NCBI RefSeq assembly: GCF_025154075.1
Contig: NZ_JAOAMU010000006.1
Location: forward strand, 1-64,000
Direction of reading: 5' to 3'
Length of the DNA: 64,000 bases
DNA from: Chryseobacterium herbae
GTDB lineage: Bacteria > Bacteroidota > Bacteroidia > Flavobacteriales > Weeksellaceae
Shown: one piece after another, positions 41,989 to 51,530 of the stretch
How the letters are laid out: each line of letters starts with the position of its first letter
How positions within the stretch are numbered: the stretch's first letter is position 1
Translations under genes and position numbers: made by a program
The notes under the pieces: model-generated
The model's database searches: none
What the model was told of the DNA's origin: nothing
Seen by the model: the letters and a program-made list of their open reading frames with translations, nothing else

Positions 41989-44445
41989 ATGAAAAAGTAT
42001 TTATTATTTGTTCTTATCCTTGCAGGCACAATGCTGCTTTTTTCGCAAGGTGCTACCAGAGCTACATGGCAGGCAAGTAGTGGTGCCAACTATACGACCA
42101 ATATCAATTTGGCATATGCTTATTCTGATCAGGAATACTCAGATGGGGCTGTAACTTCAATACCTGGAACTTCTTCATTTATTAACATTATTGATTTTTA
42201 CGGTGAAGGAAGAATTGTTACTGGAAATACGGTATCGGGCTTTAAAAGTGCTTACAATATTAACCATCAATATCAATTGGTAAGTAAAGGTCCGGATGCA
42301 CAAAAAAAAATACCTAATAGAATTCCGGTTTCGGCGTATAACGGAAATTTAAACCTTGCAAAGTATGTCACGAGTGATAAAGTGAATAATATCACGTTAA
42401 TGGGATCATCCATTCAGCAAAATACAGCTGAGGAAATAGCCAGAATGATCAGGAAAGACGGGTTAGGGAAAATTATTATCTACGGTTTCAACGGTTCGGA
42501 ACCGGCTGTTGTTGTATTAGAAAAAGAACTGGCAAAGATTGGTTTTTACCATGTTCCGAAGTATGTTTTGGAAACACCTTTTAGTGAAATTAAAGGTTTT
42601 TCAGGTACTCCCAAAGTCTATAAAAACAAAAAGATCAAGGTGGTGGGTGAGAAAGTGTTTTACTCGTTAAATGCAAAAACAAATCCTTCTATTTCTCAAG
42701 AAGACATGGCCACTCTTGACTATAGCAGTTTATTAGGATTAAACTCTGATGTGTCTGGAGGTATTAAAGGGACCATTGACAAAGAAGGAGGTAAAATTGA
42801 AATTGAAGCTTTTGCATATGATAGCCGGGAGACTGATGGAATTCAAAAATTATATTCAACTGCAGCGGTATCTAAAGATAAGTTAGTATATAGAGCTTAT
42901 AGCGATATTACTGATGTTAATAATTATATAGAAAAAACAAATAAAGTTCCTTACGGATTTGTAATAAATGAAGCAGGTGTTGCTCAGATATTAGCAGAAA
43001 CTGAATCGAATAATGTAAAATTATTGGGAGCAACTTCTAAAAGCGGTTGGGAATCGCAGTGTGACTATGCTCCTTTAAGATTTCTTAAATGGCTCCAGTG
43101 GAAGTGGTTGGTAAATTTTCCGGGAACTGAACCATGTCAGAAGGTTAAAACTCTTTTAACTACTGGGAGACAGCCGGTGATTGTAAAAGTTAGTATTAAG
43201 GACGCTACTTTATATGATTTTAAAATACCCGGAATGGCCAATAATATGATCCATTTTGTGGATACCAGAAAGAATCTTGAAGAATATAAGATCATAAAAA
43301 AATTGAAAGTAACTATTTTAGAATCCCCTAATGATCATCAGAATGCCAGCTTTTATAAAGAAAAAATAGGAACTTACATTAAAGAAACCAATACCTTTTA
43401 TGCGGCAAAAACCGGGAAAACAAAAAGTGCTGAAATAACAGCTGAAATCGGGAACCCTAGATTTTTATTTAAAGATGTTGATTTAATTATAAAAAAAGGC
43501 AGCAAAGAAAGCTATAATTATCAGGTAAATGCTGATAACGATGCTTTTAAATCTGAAGCAAGTGTAGATCAGAATAATGGTGAAACCATGCAGTTAATTT
43601 ACATCCACTCCCTAGCAAGATTTTATCCTGCCAATACTACTAATGTAAGGGTAATCCGGGGAATGTCGCGTAATGGAAGTGCGGTGATAAACACTTCGGA
43701 TTTTACTGTTTTTTCCTATAGCAGAATGTTCAATGATAGTCCTTCTGTCTATGGAAGCCCGGGAGCAACCCTGGCCCATGAATTTGGTCATTACTTTAAT
43801 TTAGACCATCCGTTTGAAGGGGGATGTGCCCAGAACAACGGAGGTGATCATGTTTCAGATACACCACCGGCGGAAGGTTCGCTTTGGTATTTAACGGATC
43901 CCGGAGGTGCCAATGAGAGCGGTATCACTAATCCATGTCAAAATTTTACGTCATGCAGTGGAACCAGAAGACAGGTAGAAAACATTATGGATTACGGGCC
44001 TTGCAGGTGGTTGTTTACTGAAGGGCAGGCTAACCGGATGACTAACAGAATCAATACAAAGCCTGGCTTATTCAATACCGTTTTTACTTCAGATGATATC
44101 GATCCGAATGATATAAACATCGTTGTTGATGATCAGAGAAGAGGTGAGCTGAGAAGAAAAAGTACGGGATCTGATGTTTCCAGACTGTCTGTCAGGATGA
44201 TATATCCAGATTCTAAATATGGGGCTTATCAGGCAGAAGTTATTTCGGATCAATCAGAAAAAGCAAAGATTCAGGTATTTGATCATAACCGGACTTTGGT
44301 TTATGAAAAAGATGTTGTAGTGGAAAAAGGGAAAAACTATTTTCAGATAGAACCCCGTTTTTTTGAAAAAAATGGACTTTATATATTATCCTACACCGGA
44401 GAACGCGAAACAAAACAAGTAAAAATCTTATCAAATAAGCAGTAA
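41989..44445 (+). CDS. Secreted zinc metalloprotease, M43 (pappalysin/cytophagalysin)-like
   Basis: 818 residues: signal peptide (MKKYLLFVLILAGTMLLFSQ), ~550 residues with no recognised domain, then the metzincin zinc site HEFGHYFNLDH (His597, Glu598, His601, His607), the M43-typical GGDHVSDTPPAEG segment, cysteines, and the Met-turn NIMDYGPC. The last ~90 residues (KIQVFDHNRTLVYEK, NGLYILSYTG, TKQVKILSNKQ) resemble a type IX sorting domain but lack the PNP start, so export by that route is likely but not certain. Co-transcribed with the tail-fibre-like protein. A terminator follows. Confidence 0.83.
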   Translation: MKKYLLFVLILAGTMLLFSQGATRATWQASSGANYTTNINLAYAYSDQEYSDGAVTSIPGTSSFINIIDFYGEGRIVTGNTVSGFKSAYNINHQYQLVSKGPDAQKKIPNRIPVSAYNGNLNLAKYVTSDKVNNITLMGSSIQQNTAEEIARMIRKDGLGKIIIYGFNGSEPAVVVLEKELAKIGFYHVPKYVLETPFSEIKGFSGTPKVYKNKKIKVVGEKVFYSLNAKTNPSISQEDMATLDYSSLLGLNSDVSGGIKGTIDKEGGKIEIEAFAYDSRETDGIQKLYSTAAVSKDKLVYRAYSDITDVNNYIEKTNKVPYGFVINEAGVAQILAETESNNVKLLGATSKSGWESQCDYAPLRFLKWLQWKWLVNFPGTEPCQKVKTLLTTGRQPVIVKVSIKDATLYDFKIPGMANNMIHFVDTRKNLEEYKIIKKLKVTILESPNDHQNASFYKEKIGTYIKETNTFYAAKTGKTKSAEITAEIGNPRFLFKDVDLIIKKGSKESYNYQVNADNDAFKSEASVDQNNGETMQLIYIHSLARFYPANTTNVRVIRGMSRNGSAVINTSDFTVFSYSRMFNDSPSVYGSPGATLAHEFGHYFNLDHPFEGGCAQNNGGDHVSDTPPAEGSLWYLTDPGGANESGITNPCQNFTSCSGTRRQVENIMDYGPCRWLFTEGQANRMTNRINTKPGLFNTVFTSDDIDPNDINIVVDDQRRGELRRKSTGSDVSRLSVRMIYPDSKYGAYQAEVISDQSEKAKIQVFDHNRTLVYEKDVVVEKGKNYFQIEPRFFEKNGLYILSYTGERETKQVKILSNKQ

Positions 44446-44480
44446 GAATTTCAGATTATAGTAAAGTTATTATGTATGAA

Positions 44481-44508
44481 AAAAGCTGCGCGAATCCGCG
44501 CAGCTTTT
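44481..44508 (+). terminator. Strong intrinsic terminator
   Basis: A perfect 12-bp stem (44481-44492 with 44497-44508) around AATC, rich in GC in the middle and ending in TTTT. It lies 35 nt after the protease stop. Confidence 0.85.
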
Positions 44509-44685
44509 ACCCTATGTATAAAAGACTAAAGCCACTATATTCGGTTGGTTGGTTTACTTCACGCAGGTTTTCAATAAACAAAAAAATATCCTGAATTATT
44601 TCAGTTTTGGTAGCTGATGTGTTTGGGCAATTATATCTTTTAGGGAACGAAATTTTTAGTTGTACCGAATAAAAATAAAAAGTAG

Positions 44686-44715
44686 TTGGGGATCTGAAAA
44701 AAAACTTTATTTTTG
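44686..44715 (+). promoter_or_regulatory. Promoter of the DUF805 gene
   Basis: TTG (44686-44688), 19 bp, TATTTTTG (44708-44715): an exact match to the flavobacterial consensus, 28 bp before the ATG at 44743. Confidence 0.75.
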
Positions 44716-44742
44716 GGCCTAACAAAAAAAAACGACAAAACT

Positions 44743-45147
44743 ATGAAATGGTATTTAAAAGTATTAAAACAGTATGCTGATTTTACAGGAAGAGCCAGAA
44801 GAACCGAATACTGGATGTACGTATTGTTTAATATGATTTTCGCAATTGTAGCTGCAGTATTAGATAATCTGTTAGGATTGAAATTTAATCAGGAGATCCC
44901 TTATGGATTTATCTATTTGATCTATGGACTAGCTACTTTTATTCCGGGACTAGCTGTTATGGTTAGAAGATTACATGATGTCGATAAAAGCGGATGGTGG
45001 GTTTTTATCTCTTTGATTCCACTTGTTGGAACTATTTGGTTACTTGTACTTTTAGCAACAGACGGAACTCCGGGAGCTAATCAGTATGGGGTAAATCCTA
45101 AAGAAAATTTCAATGAAATAAATGAAATTGGACAAAAACAGATGTAA
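44743..45147 (+). CDS. DUF805 inner membrane protein
   Basis: 134 residues. Starts MKWYLKVLKQYADFTGRARR, the family hallmark, followed by TEYWMYVLFNMIF, RRLHDVDKSGWWV and a C-terminal DGTPGANQYG. Three to four membrane segments. The ATG at 44743 is chosen because the promoter -7 box ends at 44715, leaving the longer frame from 44713 without a leader. The function of DUF805 (YhaH-like) proteins is not established. Confidence 0.9.
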   Translation: MKWYLKVLKQYADFTGRARRTEYWMYVLFNMIFAIVAAVLDNLLGLKFNQEIPYGFIYLIYGLATFIPGLAVMVRRLHDVDKSGWWVFISLIPLVGTIWLLVLLATDGTPGANQYGVNPKENFNEINEIGQKQM

Positions 45148-45180
45148 TTTCAAAAGAATTACAACCCATATTAATATAAT

Positions 45181-45206
45181 AAACGCTCCAAAAACTTGGA
45201 GCGTTT
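45181..45206. terminator. Bidirectional terminator
   Basis: A perfect 10-bp stem (45181-45190 with 45197-45206) with a 6-nt loop, between the convergent DUF805 and acyl-CoA dehydrogenase genes. Confidence 0.8.
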
Positions 45207-45229
45207 ACTATTATATTTCAAACTGATAT

Positions 45230-46996
45230 TTAGTAATGACCTTTAGCAATATAGTGTGCTGCTACTTTTTCAGTTAAAGCTACTACATTAGGATGATTGG
45301 TATACTTTGTAAATCTTCTCAGACCTGACAGCATCATTCTCTGCTCATCACCCTCTGCGAAAGAGATAATTCCTTCTTTAGCTGCTGCGATGACCTTTTC
45401 AACAGCTTTGTAAATGTTAAGCTGTGCCATTGCTGCTTCTACAGAATCAGGAGAGAAATGTTTCTCAGCTCTTAGTACAGCAGATTCTGCCATATAAAGC
45501 TGGTTAAGGATCTCAGATGCATTCAATAATAAGTGTTGTTGCTTTTCAATATCCATCATGAATTTTTGAAGAGCGGCTCCGGAAACCATAAGGAATACTT
45601 TCTTAAGGTTAGCGATAATCGTCTTTTCTTCACTCATGAACGCTGAATAATCAGGTACATCAAATGATGGAATTCCCATTAATTCTTTGCTGATAGCCAT
45701 TGCCGGAGAAAGCAGATCTAATTCTCCTTTCATCGCTCTCTTAATCAACATTCCTACTGCTAATAATCTGTTGATCTCATTGGTTCCTTCATAGATTCTT
45801 GCGATTCTTGAATCTCTCCATGCAGCTTCCATTGGCATATCTTCAGAGAATCCCATTCCTCCGTATACCTGGATTCCTTCGTCAGCAGTATGTTGCGTTA
45901 AATCTGAAACAAAAACCTTCAAGATAGAAGCTTCCACAGCAAATTCTTCAACCCCTTTCAATTCAGCCTGCTGATGATTCATTCCACCAGCTACCAATTC
46001 ATTGATTTTATCTTCAACGTCTTTTGCAGCTCTGTAAGAACCTGCCTCAGCAACGAAAATTCCTGTTGCCATTTCTGCAAGTTTCTTTCTGATCGCTCCG
46101 AAAGTTGAAATAGAAACGCCAAACTGCTTTCTTTCATTAGAATACTGAAGAGAGTGGTTTAAGATTCTTCTCTGTCCGTCAAGGTTGGCAGCTGCCAATT
46201 TAATTCTTCCTACATTCAAAGCATTCAAAGCGATTTTGAAACCATTGTTTCTTTCGCCTAAAAGATTCTCAGCAGGAACTTTCATATCATTAAAGAAAAC
46301 CTGTCTTGTAGAAGACGAACGGATTCCCAGTTTATGCTCTTCTTCACCGAAAGTAAGCCCTTCAGTTCCTCCTTTTTCTACGATGAAACCAGTAATGTTT
46401 TTATCATCATCAATTTTAGCAAACACAATGAAGATTTCTGCAAAACCTGCATTGGAGATCCACATTTTCTGTCCGTTGATCACATAATGTTTCCCATCCT
46501 CAGAAAGTTTAGCTCTTGTTTTTCCTGAGTTGGCATCAGAACCAGCATCAGGTTCAGTTAGACAATATGCTCCGAATTTTGTCCCTGTTGCCAGATCCGG
46601 AAGGTATTTTTTCTTTTGCTCTTCTGTACCGTACAACAGGATAGGAAGGGTTCCGATTCCCGTGTGCGCTCCATAAGCTGTAGCCAATGAACCATTCGCA
46701 CCTGAACAGTAATCACATGCCAGCATAGTATTTACGAAGCCCATTCCAAGACCACCGTATTCCTCAGGAACAGCAACTCCTAAAAGTCCCATTTCGCCCA
46801 ACTGACGCATTTTTTCTTCAGTTAAAGCATAATCTTTTTTCTCAAATCTTTCTTTTTGAGGAATTACTTCTCTGTCGATAAATTCTTTCGCAGAATCACG
46901 AAGCATTTTTTGTTCTTCACTCAGTTCTTCAAGAGTGAAAATATCATTTGCAGGAATTTCCTTGATCAGGAATTCACCTCCTTTTAATGTAGCCAT
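45230..46996 (-). CDS. fadE: Acyl-CoA dehydrogenase (first step of beta-oxidation)
   Basis: 588 residues. FAD-dependent conversion of acyl-CoA to trans-2-enoyl-CoA. Signatures seen: LTEPDAGSDANS, MWISNAGFA, NERKQFG, QVYGGMGFSEDMP, and the catalytic Glu in IYEGTNEINR; a C-terminal extension of ~170 residues is as in the B. subtilis FadE (YusJ) type. It is the last gene of a leftward operon marR-fadN-fadA-fadE. An S23-like gene and inverted repeats now separate it from fadA. The order matches the fadNAE operon of B. subtilis. Confidence 0.92.
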   Translation of the reverse strand: MATLKGGEFLIKEIPANDIFTLEELSEEQKMLRDSAKEFIDREVIPQKERFEKKDYALTEEKMRQLGEMGLLGVAVPEEYGGLGMGFVNTMLACDYCSGANGSLATAYGAHTGIGTLPILLYGTEEQKKKYLPDLATGTKFGAYCLTEPDAGSDANSGKTRAKLSEDGKHYVINGQKMWISNAGFAEIFIVFAKIDDDKNITGFIVEKGGTEGLTFGEEEHKLGIRSSSTRQVFFNDMKVPAENLLGERNNGFKIALNALNVGRIKLAAANLDGQRRILNHSLQYSNERKQFGVSISTFGAIRKKLAEMATGIFVAEAGSYRAAKDVEDKINELVAGGMNHQQAELKGVEEFAVEASILKVFVSDLTQHTADEGIQVYGGMGFSEDMPMEAAWRDSRIARIYEGTNEINRLLAVGMLIKRAMKGELDLLSPAMAISKELMGIPSFDVPDYSAFMSEEKTIIANLKKVFLMVSGAALQKFMMDIEKQQHLLLNASEILNQLYMAESAVLRAEKHFSPDSVEAAMAQLNIYKAVEKVIAAAKEGIISFAEGDEQRMMLSGLRRFTKYTNHPNVVALTEKVAAHYIAKGHY

Positions 46997-47015
46997 ATGT
47001 TTTTTTGTTTTTTGA

Positions 47016-47429
47016 TAGATTAAAGAATAAAGAGAAAAGAATAAAGACTTACAACATTAAGTTCTTTTGAAAGCCCGAGATCATTCTCTGTAATTCTGTG
47101 ATTTTATTTTCTATAATTTCATTTTTAGATGACTCAAAATAATTTCTGTTATTTGAAATTATTATTTGAGTCTGCAATTCATAAAGAGAACCAAGACTTA
47201 TTTCTAAAAAACGATTAAAATCTTTATTAGAAGTTCTGCTTGAGCCTTCTGCAATATTTGAGGCAACAGAAACTGCGCACCTTCTAAGCTGGGATTTCAA
47301 TCCGAATTCTTCGCTTTTGGGAAAACTGTCAGTAACTGTATAAATTTCATCGGCCAGTTCAATAGATAGTTTCCAAATATTGAGGTTTTTGAAATTATGC
47401 TTCATCCTGGTCTTTGCTCTTTTAGTCTA
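47016..47429. repeat. Cassette borders around the first S23 gene
   Basis: An A/G-rich arm (47016-47048, AAAGAATAAAGA type, ending GACT) directly after the S23 stop, and a C/T-rich arm (47410-47429, GTCTTTGCTCTTTTAG) just before its start, are imperfect inverted copies. The cassette exactly fills the space between fadA and fadE. Confidence 0.5.
47049..47405 (-). CDS. Four-helix-bundle protein (S23 / 23S rRNA intervening-sequence type), copy 1
   Basis: 118 residues. Family features: NLNIWKLSIELADEIYTVTD, SFPKSEEFGLKSQLRRCAVS, VASNIAEGSSR, and an LYELQTQIII helix. These proteins form a four-helix bundle, related in fold to Avd of diversity-generating retroelements, and occur as orphan genes or inside 23S rRNA intervening sequences. 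The function is unknown. This copy is inserted between fadA and fadE, in the same direction as the operon, with inverted repeats at both sides. Confidence 0.88.
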   Translation of the reverse strand: MKHNFKNLNIWKLSIELADEIYTVTDSFPKSEEFGLKSQLRRCAVSVASNIAEGSSRTSNKDFNRFLEISLGSLYELQTQIIISNNRNYFESSKNEIIENKITELQRMISGFQKNLML

Positions 47430-47434
47430 TTTTA

Positions 47435-48613
47435 TTAAAGCAGCTCGAAGATACTTGCCGCTCCCTGTCCCGTACCCACGCACATAGAAACCATTCCGTA
47501 CTTGTTGCCACGTCTTCTCATTTCGTCAAGAAGCTGAACGGTTAGTTTTGTTCCGGTACATCCAAGCGGGTGGCCAAGAGCGATCGCGCCTCCGTTGACG
47601 TTAAGAATATCAGGGTTTAATCCCAATTCATTTTTGATCGCCACAGATTGTGATGCAAAGGCTTCGTTCAATTCAATTAATTCAATATCTTTTAATTCAA
47701 GACCTGCTTGTTTTAAAGCTTTTGGTATCGCATAAATCGGGCCCATACCCATAATTCTAGGCTCAAGACCTGCAGCAGCATAAGCCACTAATCTCGCTTC
47801 CGGCTCAAGACCTAATTCTTTCACCATTTCTTCACTCATCACCATTACAAAGGCAGCTCCGTCGCTCATCTGAGATGAATTTCCAGCGGTTACACTTCCT
47901 CCGTTTGCGAATACAGGTCTCAATTTAGCAAGACCTTCCAGGGAAGTATCTTTTCTAGGTCCTTCGTCTATTGAGAAATCAAACTTTTTAGACTGCATTT
48001 TCTGGTTATCATCCAGGAAATTATATTCTACAGGAATAGAAACGATCTGGCTTGCAAATTTCCCTTCTGCATTAGCTTTTAAAGCTTTCATATGTGATTC
48101 AAATGCAAACTGATCCTGTTCTTCTCTTGTAATATTATATTGTTTGGCTACTTCTTCAGCCGTGTAACCCATTCCCCAGTAATAATCAGGGTTTGTTTTT
48201 GCGATATCCGTTTCCGGAACCGGCTTGTAACCACCCATCGGAATATAAGACATGGATTCTGTACCTCCTGCGATGATACAGTCAGCCATTCCCGCCTGGA
48301 TTTTTGCAGAAGCAATAGCAATCGCTTCACTTCCTGATGCGCAATATCTGTTTACGGTAACTCCCGGAACTTTATCGGTATTCAATCCCATTAAAGAAAT
48401 CAGACGGGCTACATTCAGTCCCTGTTCTGCTTCAGGCATTGCATTTCCTACGATAAGGTCGTCAATTCTGTTTTTATCTAATTGTGGTAGCTCAGCCATT
48501 AATTTTTCAATCACTGTAGCGGCGATCACGTCGGGTCTTGTGAATCTTAAACTTCCTTTTGGAGCTTTTCCAACGGCAGTTCTGAAACCCTTTACTATAT
48601 ATGCTTGTTTCAT
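47435..48613 (-). CDS. fadA: Acetyl-CoA C-acyltransferase (thiolase)
   Basis: 392 residues, the usual size of a thiolase. It cleaves 3-ketoacyl-CoA to acetyl-CoA and a shortened acyl-CoA, the last step of each beta-oxidation round. The acylated Cys is in NRYCASGSEA (about residue 90), with GGTESMS, NGGAIALGHPLG (active His) and CVGTGQGAA (second active Cys) near the C-terminus. Located between fadN and fadE in the same operon; the spaces on both sides now carry S23 genes. Confidence 0.95.
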   Translation of the reverse strand: MKQAYIVKGFRTAVGKAPKGSLRFTRPDVIAATVIEKLMAELPQLDKNRIDDLIVGNAMPEAEQGLNVARLISLMGLNTDKVPGVTVNRYCASGSEAIAIASAKIQAGMADCIIAGGTESMSYIPMGGYKPVPETDIAKTNPDYYWGMGYTAEEVAKQYNITREEQDQFAFESHMKALKANAEGKFASQIVSIPVEYNFLDDNQKMQSKKFDFSIDEGPRKDTSLEGLAKLRPVFANGGSVTAGNSSQMSDGAAFVMVMSEEMVKELGLEPEARLVAYAAAGLEPRIMGMGPIYAIPKALKQAGLELKDIELIELNEAFASQSVAIKNELGLNPDILNVNGGAIALGHPLGCTGTKLTVQLLDEMRRRGNKYGMVSMCVGTGQGAASIFELL

Positions 48614-48656
48614 TAGATTAGAGATTTTTAGACAAGAGATTTGAGACTCTTGTCAC

Positions 48657-49019
48657 TTAAATTATTCTTTTATTGATATTTTCTTTAAAAACATAAATCA
48701 TTTTTTGAACATCGTTGAGCTTATCTAGCAATGGCTTATTTACTTCTTCAGAAATAAAGTTTAGCTTTTCGCATAAGATTAGCTGAGTTTGAAGTTCATA
48801 AGAGGAACCGTATGCAATATTTAAAAAATAGTAAAATTCTTTTTCTCTTTCTCTTCCGGCACCTTCTGCTATATTGGAAGAAATTGAAACAGCCGATCTT
48901 TTGATTTGTGAAGAAAGTCCATACTTTTCATCATTTGGCATATTTGCTAATGCTTGATAGACGTCAACACATAAATCAATTGAATCATTCCAGATTTTCA
49001 ATTTTTTAATATTATGCAT
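48657..49019 (-). CDS. Four-helix-bundle protein (S23 type), copy 2
   Basis: 120 residues, clearly related to the copy at 47.1 kb (KLKIWNDSIDLCVDVYQALA, DEKYGLSSQIKRSAVSISSN, IAEGAGR, SSYELQTQLILCE), but well diverged, so the two are not a recent duplication. It sits between fadN and fadA in the operon direction. Low-complexity AGACT/GAGAC arms (48617-48650 and 49040-49075) flank it as imperfect inverted repeats. Confidence 0.88.
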   Translation of the reverse strand: MHNIKKLKIWNDSIDLCVDVYQALANMPNDEKYGLSSQIKRSAVSISSNIAEGAGREREKEFYYFLNIAYGSSYELQTQLILCEKLNFISEEVNKPLLDKLNDVQKMIYVFKENINKRII

Positions 49020-49080
49020 AATCTTACTCTCAATTTAGTTTCTTATTGGTCTCCTAGTCTCGAGTCTTTAAGTCTCAAGT

Positions 49081-51474
49081 CTAATTCCTAAGTGGCTTCC
49101 CATTCTGCAACATATACTGAATTCTCTCCAATGTTTTTCTTTCCCCACAAAGCTGCAGGAACGTTTCTCTTTCAAGATTCAATAAGTATTGTTCGGTAAC
49201 TACGGTTGGTTCAGAAAGGTTTCCTCCGACCATTACGTTGGCTAATTTGTCAGCAATTTTCTTGTCGTGTGCAGAGATGAAGTTTCCGGTAAGCATCTGG
49301 TCTGTTCCTACATAGAACATTCCTAAGGCATCTCTTCCTAAAACTTTTACTCTTTGCTCGATAGGTTGGGTATAACCTTGTTCTGCCAATAGTTTTGCTA
49401 CTTTTTTAGCTTCAGCGATCTGTCTGTTTTTGCTTACGGATACAATGTCTTTTCCTTTTTCAAGAATTCCCATATCGTAGGCTTCATAAGCGGAAGTTGC
49501 TACTTTACCCATCGCGATATTCATGAATGCTTCACGAAGTCTGTTGTTTTTAACGTCATCGCTGTGGAATTCTCTGGAAGTTCTTAACGTAAGTTCTTTG
49601 GTACCACCACCGCCAGGAATTACCCCAACTCCGGTTTCTACCAATCCGATATAAGTTTCTGCTGCTGCAACCACTCTGTCTGCGTGCATCGTCATTTCGC
49701 AACCACCACCAAGCGTCATTCCGTGAGGAGCAACGACTACAGGAATAGAGGAGTAACGTACTCTCATCATGGATTTTTGGAAATAAGCGATGGCCATATT
49801 CAGATCATCCCAGTCCTGCTCGATAGCCATCATCAGGATCATGGCAAGGTTGGCTCCTACAGAGAAATTGGTTCCCTGGTTTCCAACAACCAATCCGTCG
49901 TATTCTTTTTCTGCTAAATCGATAGCTCTGTTTAATCCGTCAAGAACTTCACCTCCAAGAGAATTCATTTTGGAACGGATCTCAAAGTTGATGATACCGT
50001 CACCAAGATATTCAATGGCTGCCCCTGAATTGCTCCAAAGTGTTTTGTTCTTTCTGATATTGTCTAAGATAATAAAGGCATCCTGACCAGGAATTTTGTT
50101 GTATTCTCCTGAATTTTTATCCACGAAAATACTCTGACCTTCATCATTTACTTTATAGAAAGCCTCTACATTTTTTACCCAGTCTGAAACTTCATAACCA
50201 GCATCTTTAGCTAATTCAATACCTTTTTGAACACCTACAGCATCCCAGATTTCAAACGGACCGTTTTCCCATCCGAAACCTGCTCTCATAGCGTCGTCTA
50301 TTTTGTAAACTTCATCTGAGATTTCAGGAACTTTGTGAGAAACATAAGCGAACAGAGCCCCTAAAGATTTTCTGTATAATTCGCCGGCTTTATCTTTTCC
50401 ACCAATTAAAACTTTGAATCTGTCAATTGGTTTGTCTATATTTTTCGTTAATTCTAACGTTGGGAAAGAAGATTTTCCCTGAAGTTCATATTCTAATGTA
50501 TCAAGGTTTAATCCGTGAATTTCAGATTTTCCTTCTGCATTTTTCACTTTTTTGTAGAAACCTTGCTCCGTTTTAGAACCTAACCACTTATTATCCATCA
50601 TTTTCTGGATATAGTCTGGAAGGGCAAAAACGTCATTAAAGTTGTTGGCTTCAGCACCGCTCTGACGAACGCCATTTGCAACCATGACCAAGGTGTCAAG
50701 ACCTACCACATCAGCCGTTCTGAATGTCGCTGACTTTGGACGTCCGATAACAGGACCGGTTAATTTATCAACTTCAGAAACAGTCAGTCCTAATTTCTGT
50801 ACATTGTGAAGGAGATCCATCATGGAGAATACTCCGATTCTGTTAGCGATAAACGCTGGAGTATCTTTTGCTAAAACGGTAGTTTTTCCTAAGAATTTAG
50901 CTCCGTAGTTCATGTAGAAATCAACCACTTCAGGAAGTGTCTCAGGCGTAGGGATGATCTCTAAAAGAGGAAGGTATCTCACCGGGTTGAAGAAGTGCGT
51001 TCCTGCAAAGTATTGTTTGAAATCATCGCTTCTTCCTTCAATTAGAAAATGAATAGGAATTCCCGATGTATTAGAAGAAATTAATGTTCCCGGTTTTCTG
51101 AACTGTTCAATTTTTTCATAAACAGATTTCTTAATATCAAGTCTTTCAACGACTACTTCAATGATCCAGTCTGTGTTTTTGATCTTCTGAAGATCATCAT
51201 CGAAGTTTCCTACCTTTATTCTATCTGCAAATTTTGGAGAATAGAGAAGGGCAGGACTTGCTTTTTTCAGTTTTTCAAAGTTTTCAGAAGCAATTCTGTT
51301 TCTTACCACTTTGTCATCTTTGGTCAAACCTTTTTTCTGCTCAGCTTCTGTCAGTTCAAAAGGAACGATATCCAAAAGGGACACTTCCACGCCAATGTTG
51401 GCGAAATGTGCCGCAATACCGCTACCCATAATTCCTGAACCAAGAACCGTTACATGTTTGATTCTTCTTTTCAT
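49081..51474 (-). CDS. fadN: 3-hydroxyacyl-CoA dehydrogenase / enoyl-CoA hydratase (FadN type)
   Basis: 797 residues. The N-terminal Rossmann dehydrogenase (VTVLGSGIMGSGIAAHFAN) is followed by the dehydrogenase C-domain repeats (FNPVRYLPLLE, ANRIGVF) and then a crotonase domain (VVGNQGTNFSVGANLAM, LGGGCEMTMHADR, PGGGGTKEL). This order, dehydrogenase first, is that of B. subtilis FadN and is opposite to E. coli FadB. It hydrates enoyl-CoA and oxidises the 3-hydroxy product with NAD. The start at MKRRIKHVTVLG is preferred over the TTG/ATG ten codons upstream, which adds a non-conserved tail. First enzyme gene after marR. Confidence 0.93.
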   Translation of the reverse strand: MKRRIKHVTVLGSGIMGSGIAAHFANIGVEVSLLDIVPFELTEAEQKKGLTKDDKVVRNRIASENFEKLKKASPALLYSPKFADRIKVGNFDDDLQKIKNTDWIIEVVVERLDIKKSVYEKIEQFRKPGTLISSNTSGIPIHFLIEGRSDDFKQYFAGTHFFNPVRYLPLLEIIPTPETLPEVVDFYMNYGAKFLGKTTVLAKDTPAFIANRIGVFSMMDLLHNVQKLGLTVSEVDKLTGPVIGRPKSATFRTADVVGLDTLVMVANGVRQSGAEANNFNDVFALPDYIQKMMDNKWLGSKTEQGFYKKVKNAEGKSEIHGLNLDTLEYELQGKSSFPTLELTKNIDKPIDRFKVLIGGKDKAGELYRKSLGALFAYVSHKVPEISDEVYKIDDAMRAGFGWENGPFEIWDAVGVQKGIELAKDAGYEVSDWVKNVEAFYKVNDEGQSIFVDKNSGEYNKIPGQDAFIILDNIRKNKTLWSNSGAAIEYLGDGIINFEIRSKMNSLGGEVLDGLNRAIDLAEKEYDGLVVGNQGTNFSVGANLAMILMMAIEQDWDDLNMAIAYFQKSMMRVRYSSIPVVVAPHGMTLGGGCEMTMHADRVVAAAETYIGLVETGVGVIPGGGGTKELTLRTSREFHSDDVKNNRLREAFMNIAMGKVATSAYEAYDMGILEKGKDIVSVSKNRQIAEAKKVAKLLAEQGYTQPIEQRVKVLGRDALGMFYVGTDQMLTGNFISAHDKKIADKLANVMVGGNLSEPTVVTEQYLLNLERETFLQLCGERKTLERIQYMLQNGKPLRN

Positions 51475-51530
51475 ATGTAAATTTTTATTATTTGCTAAAA
51501 CCATAGGTTACCATATGGATTTCCTACAAT

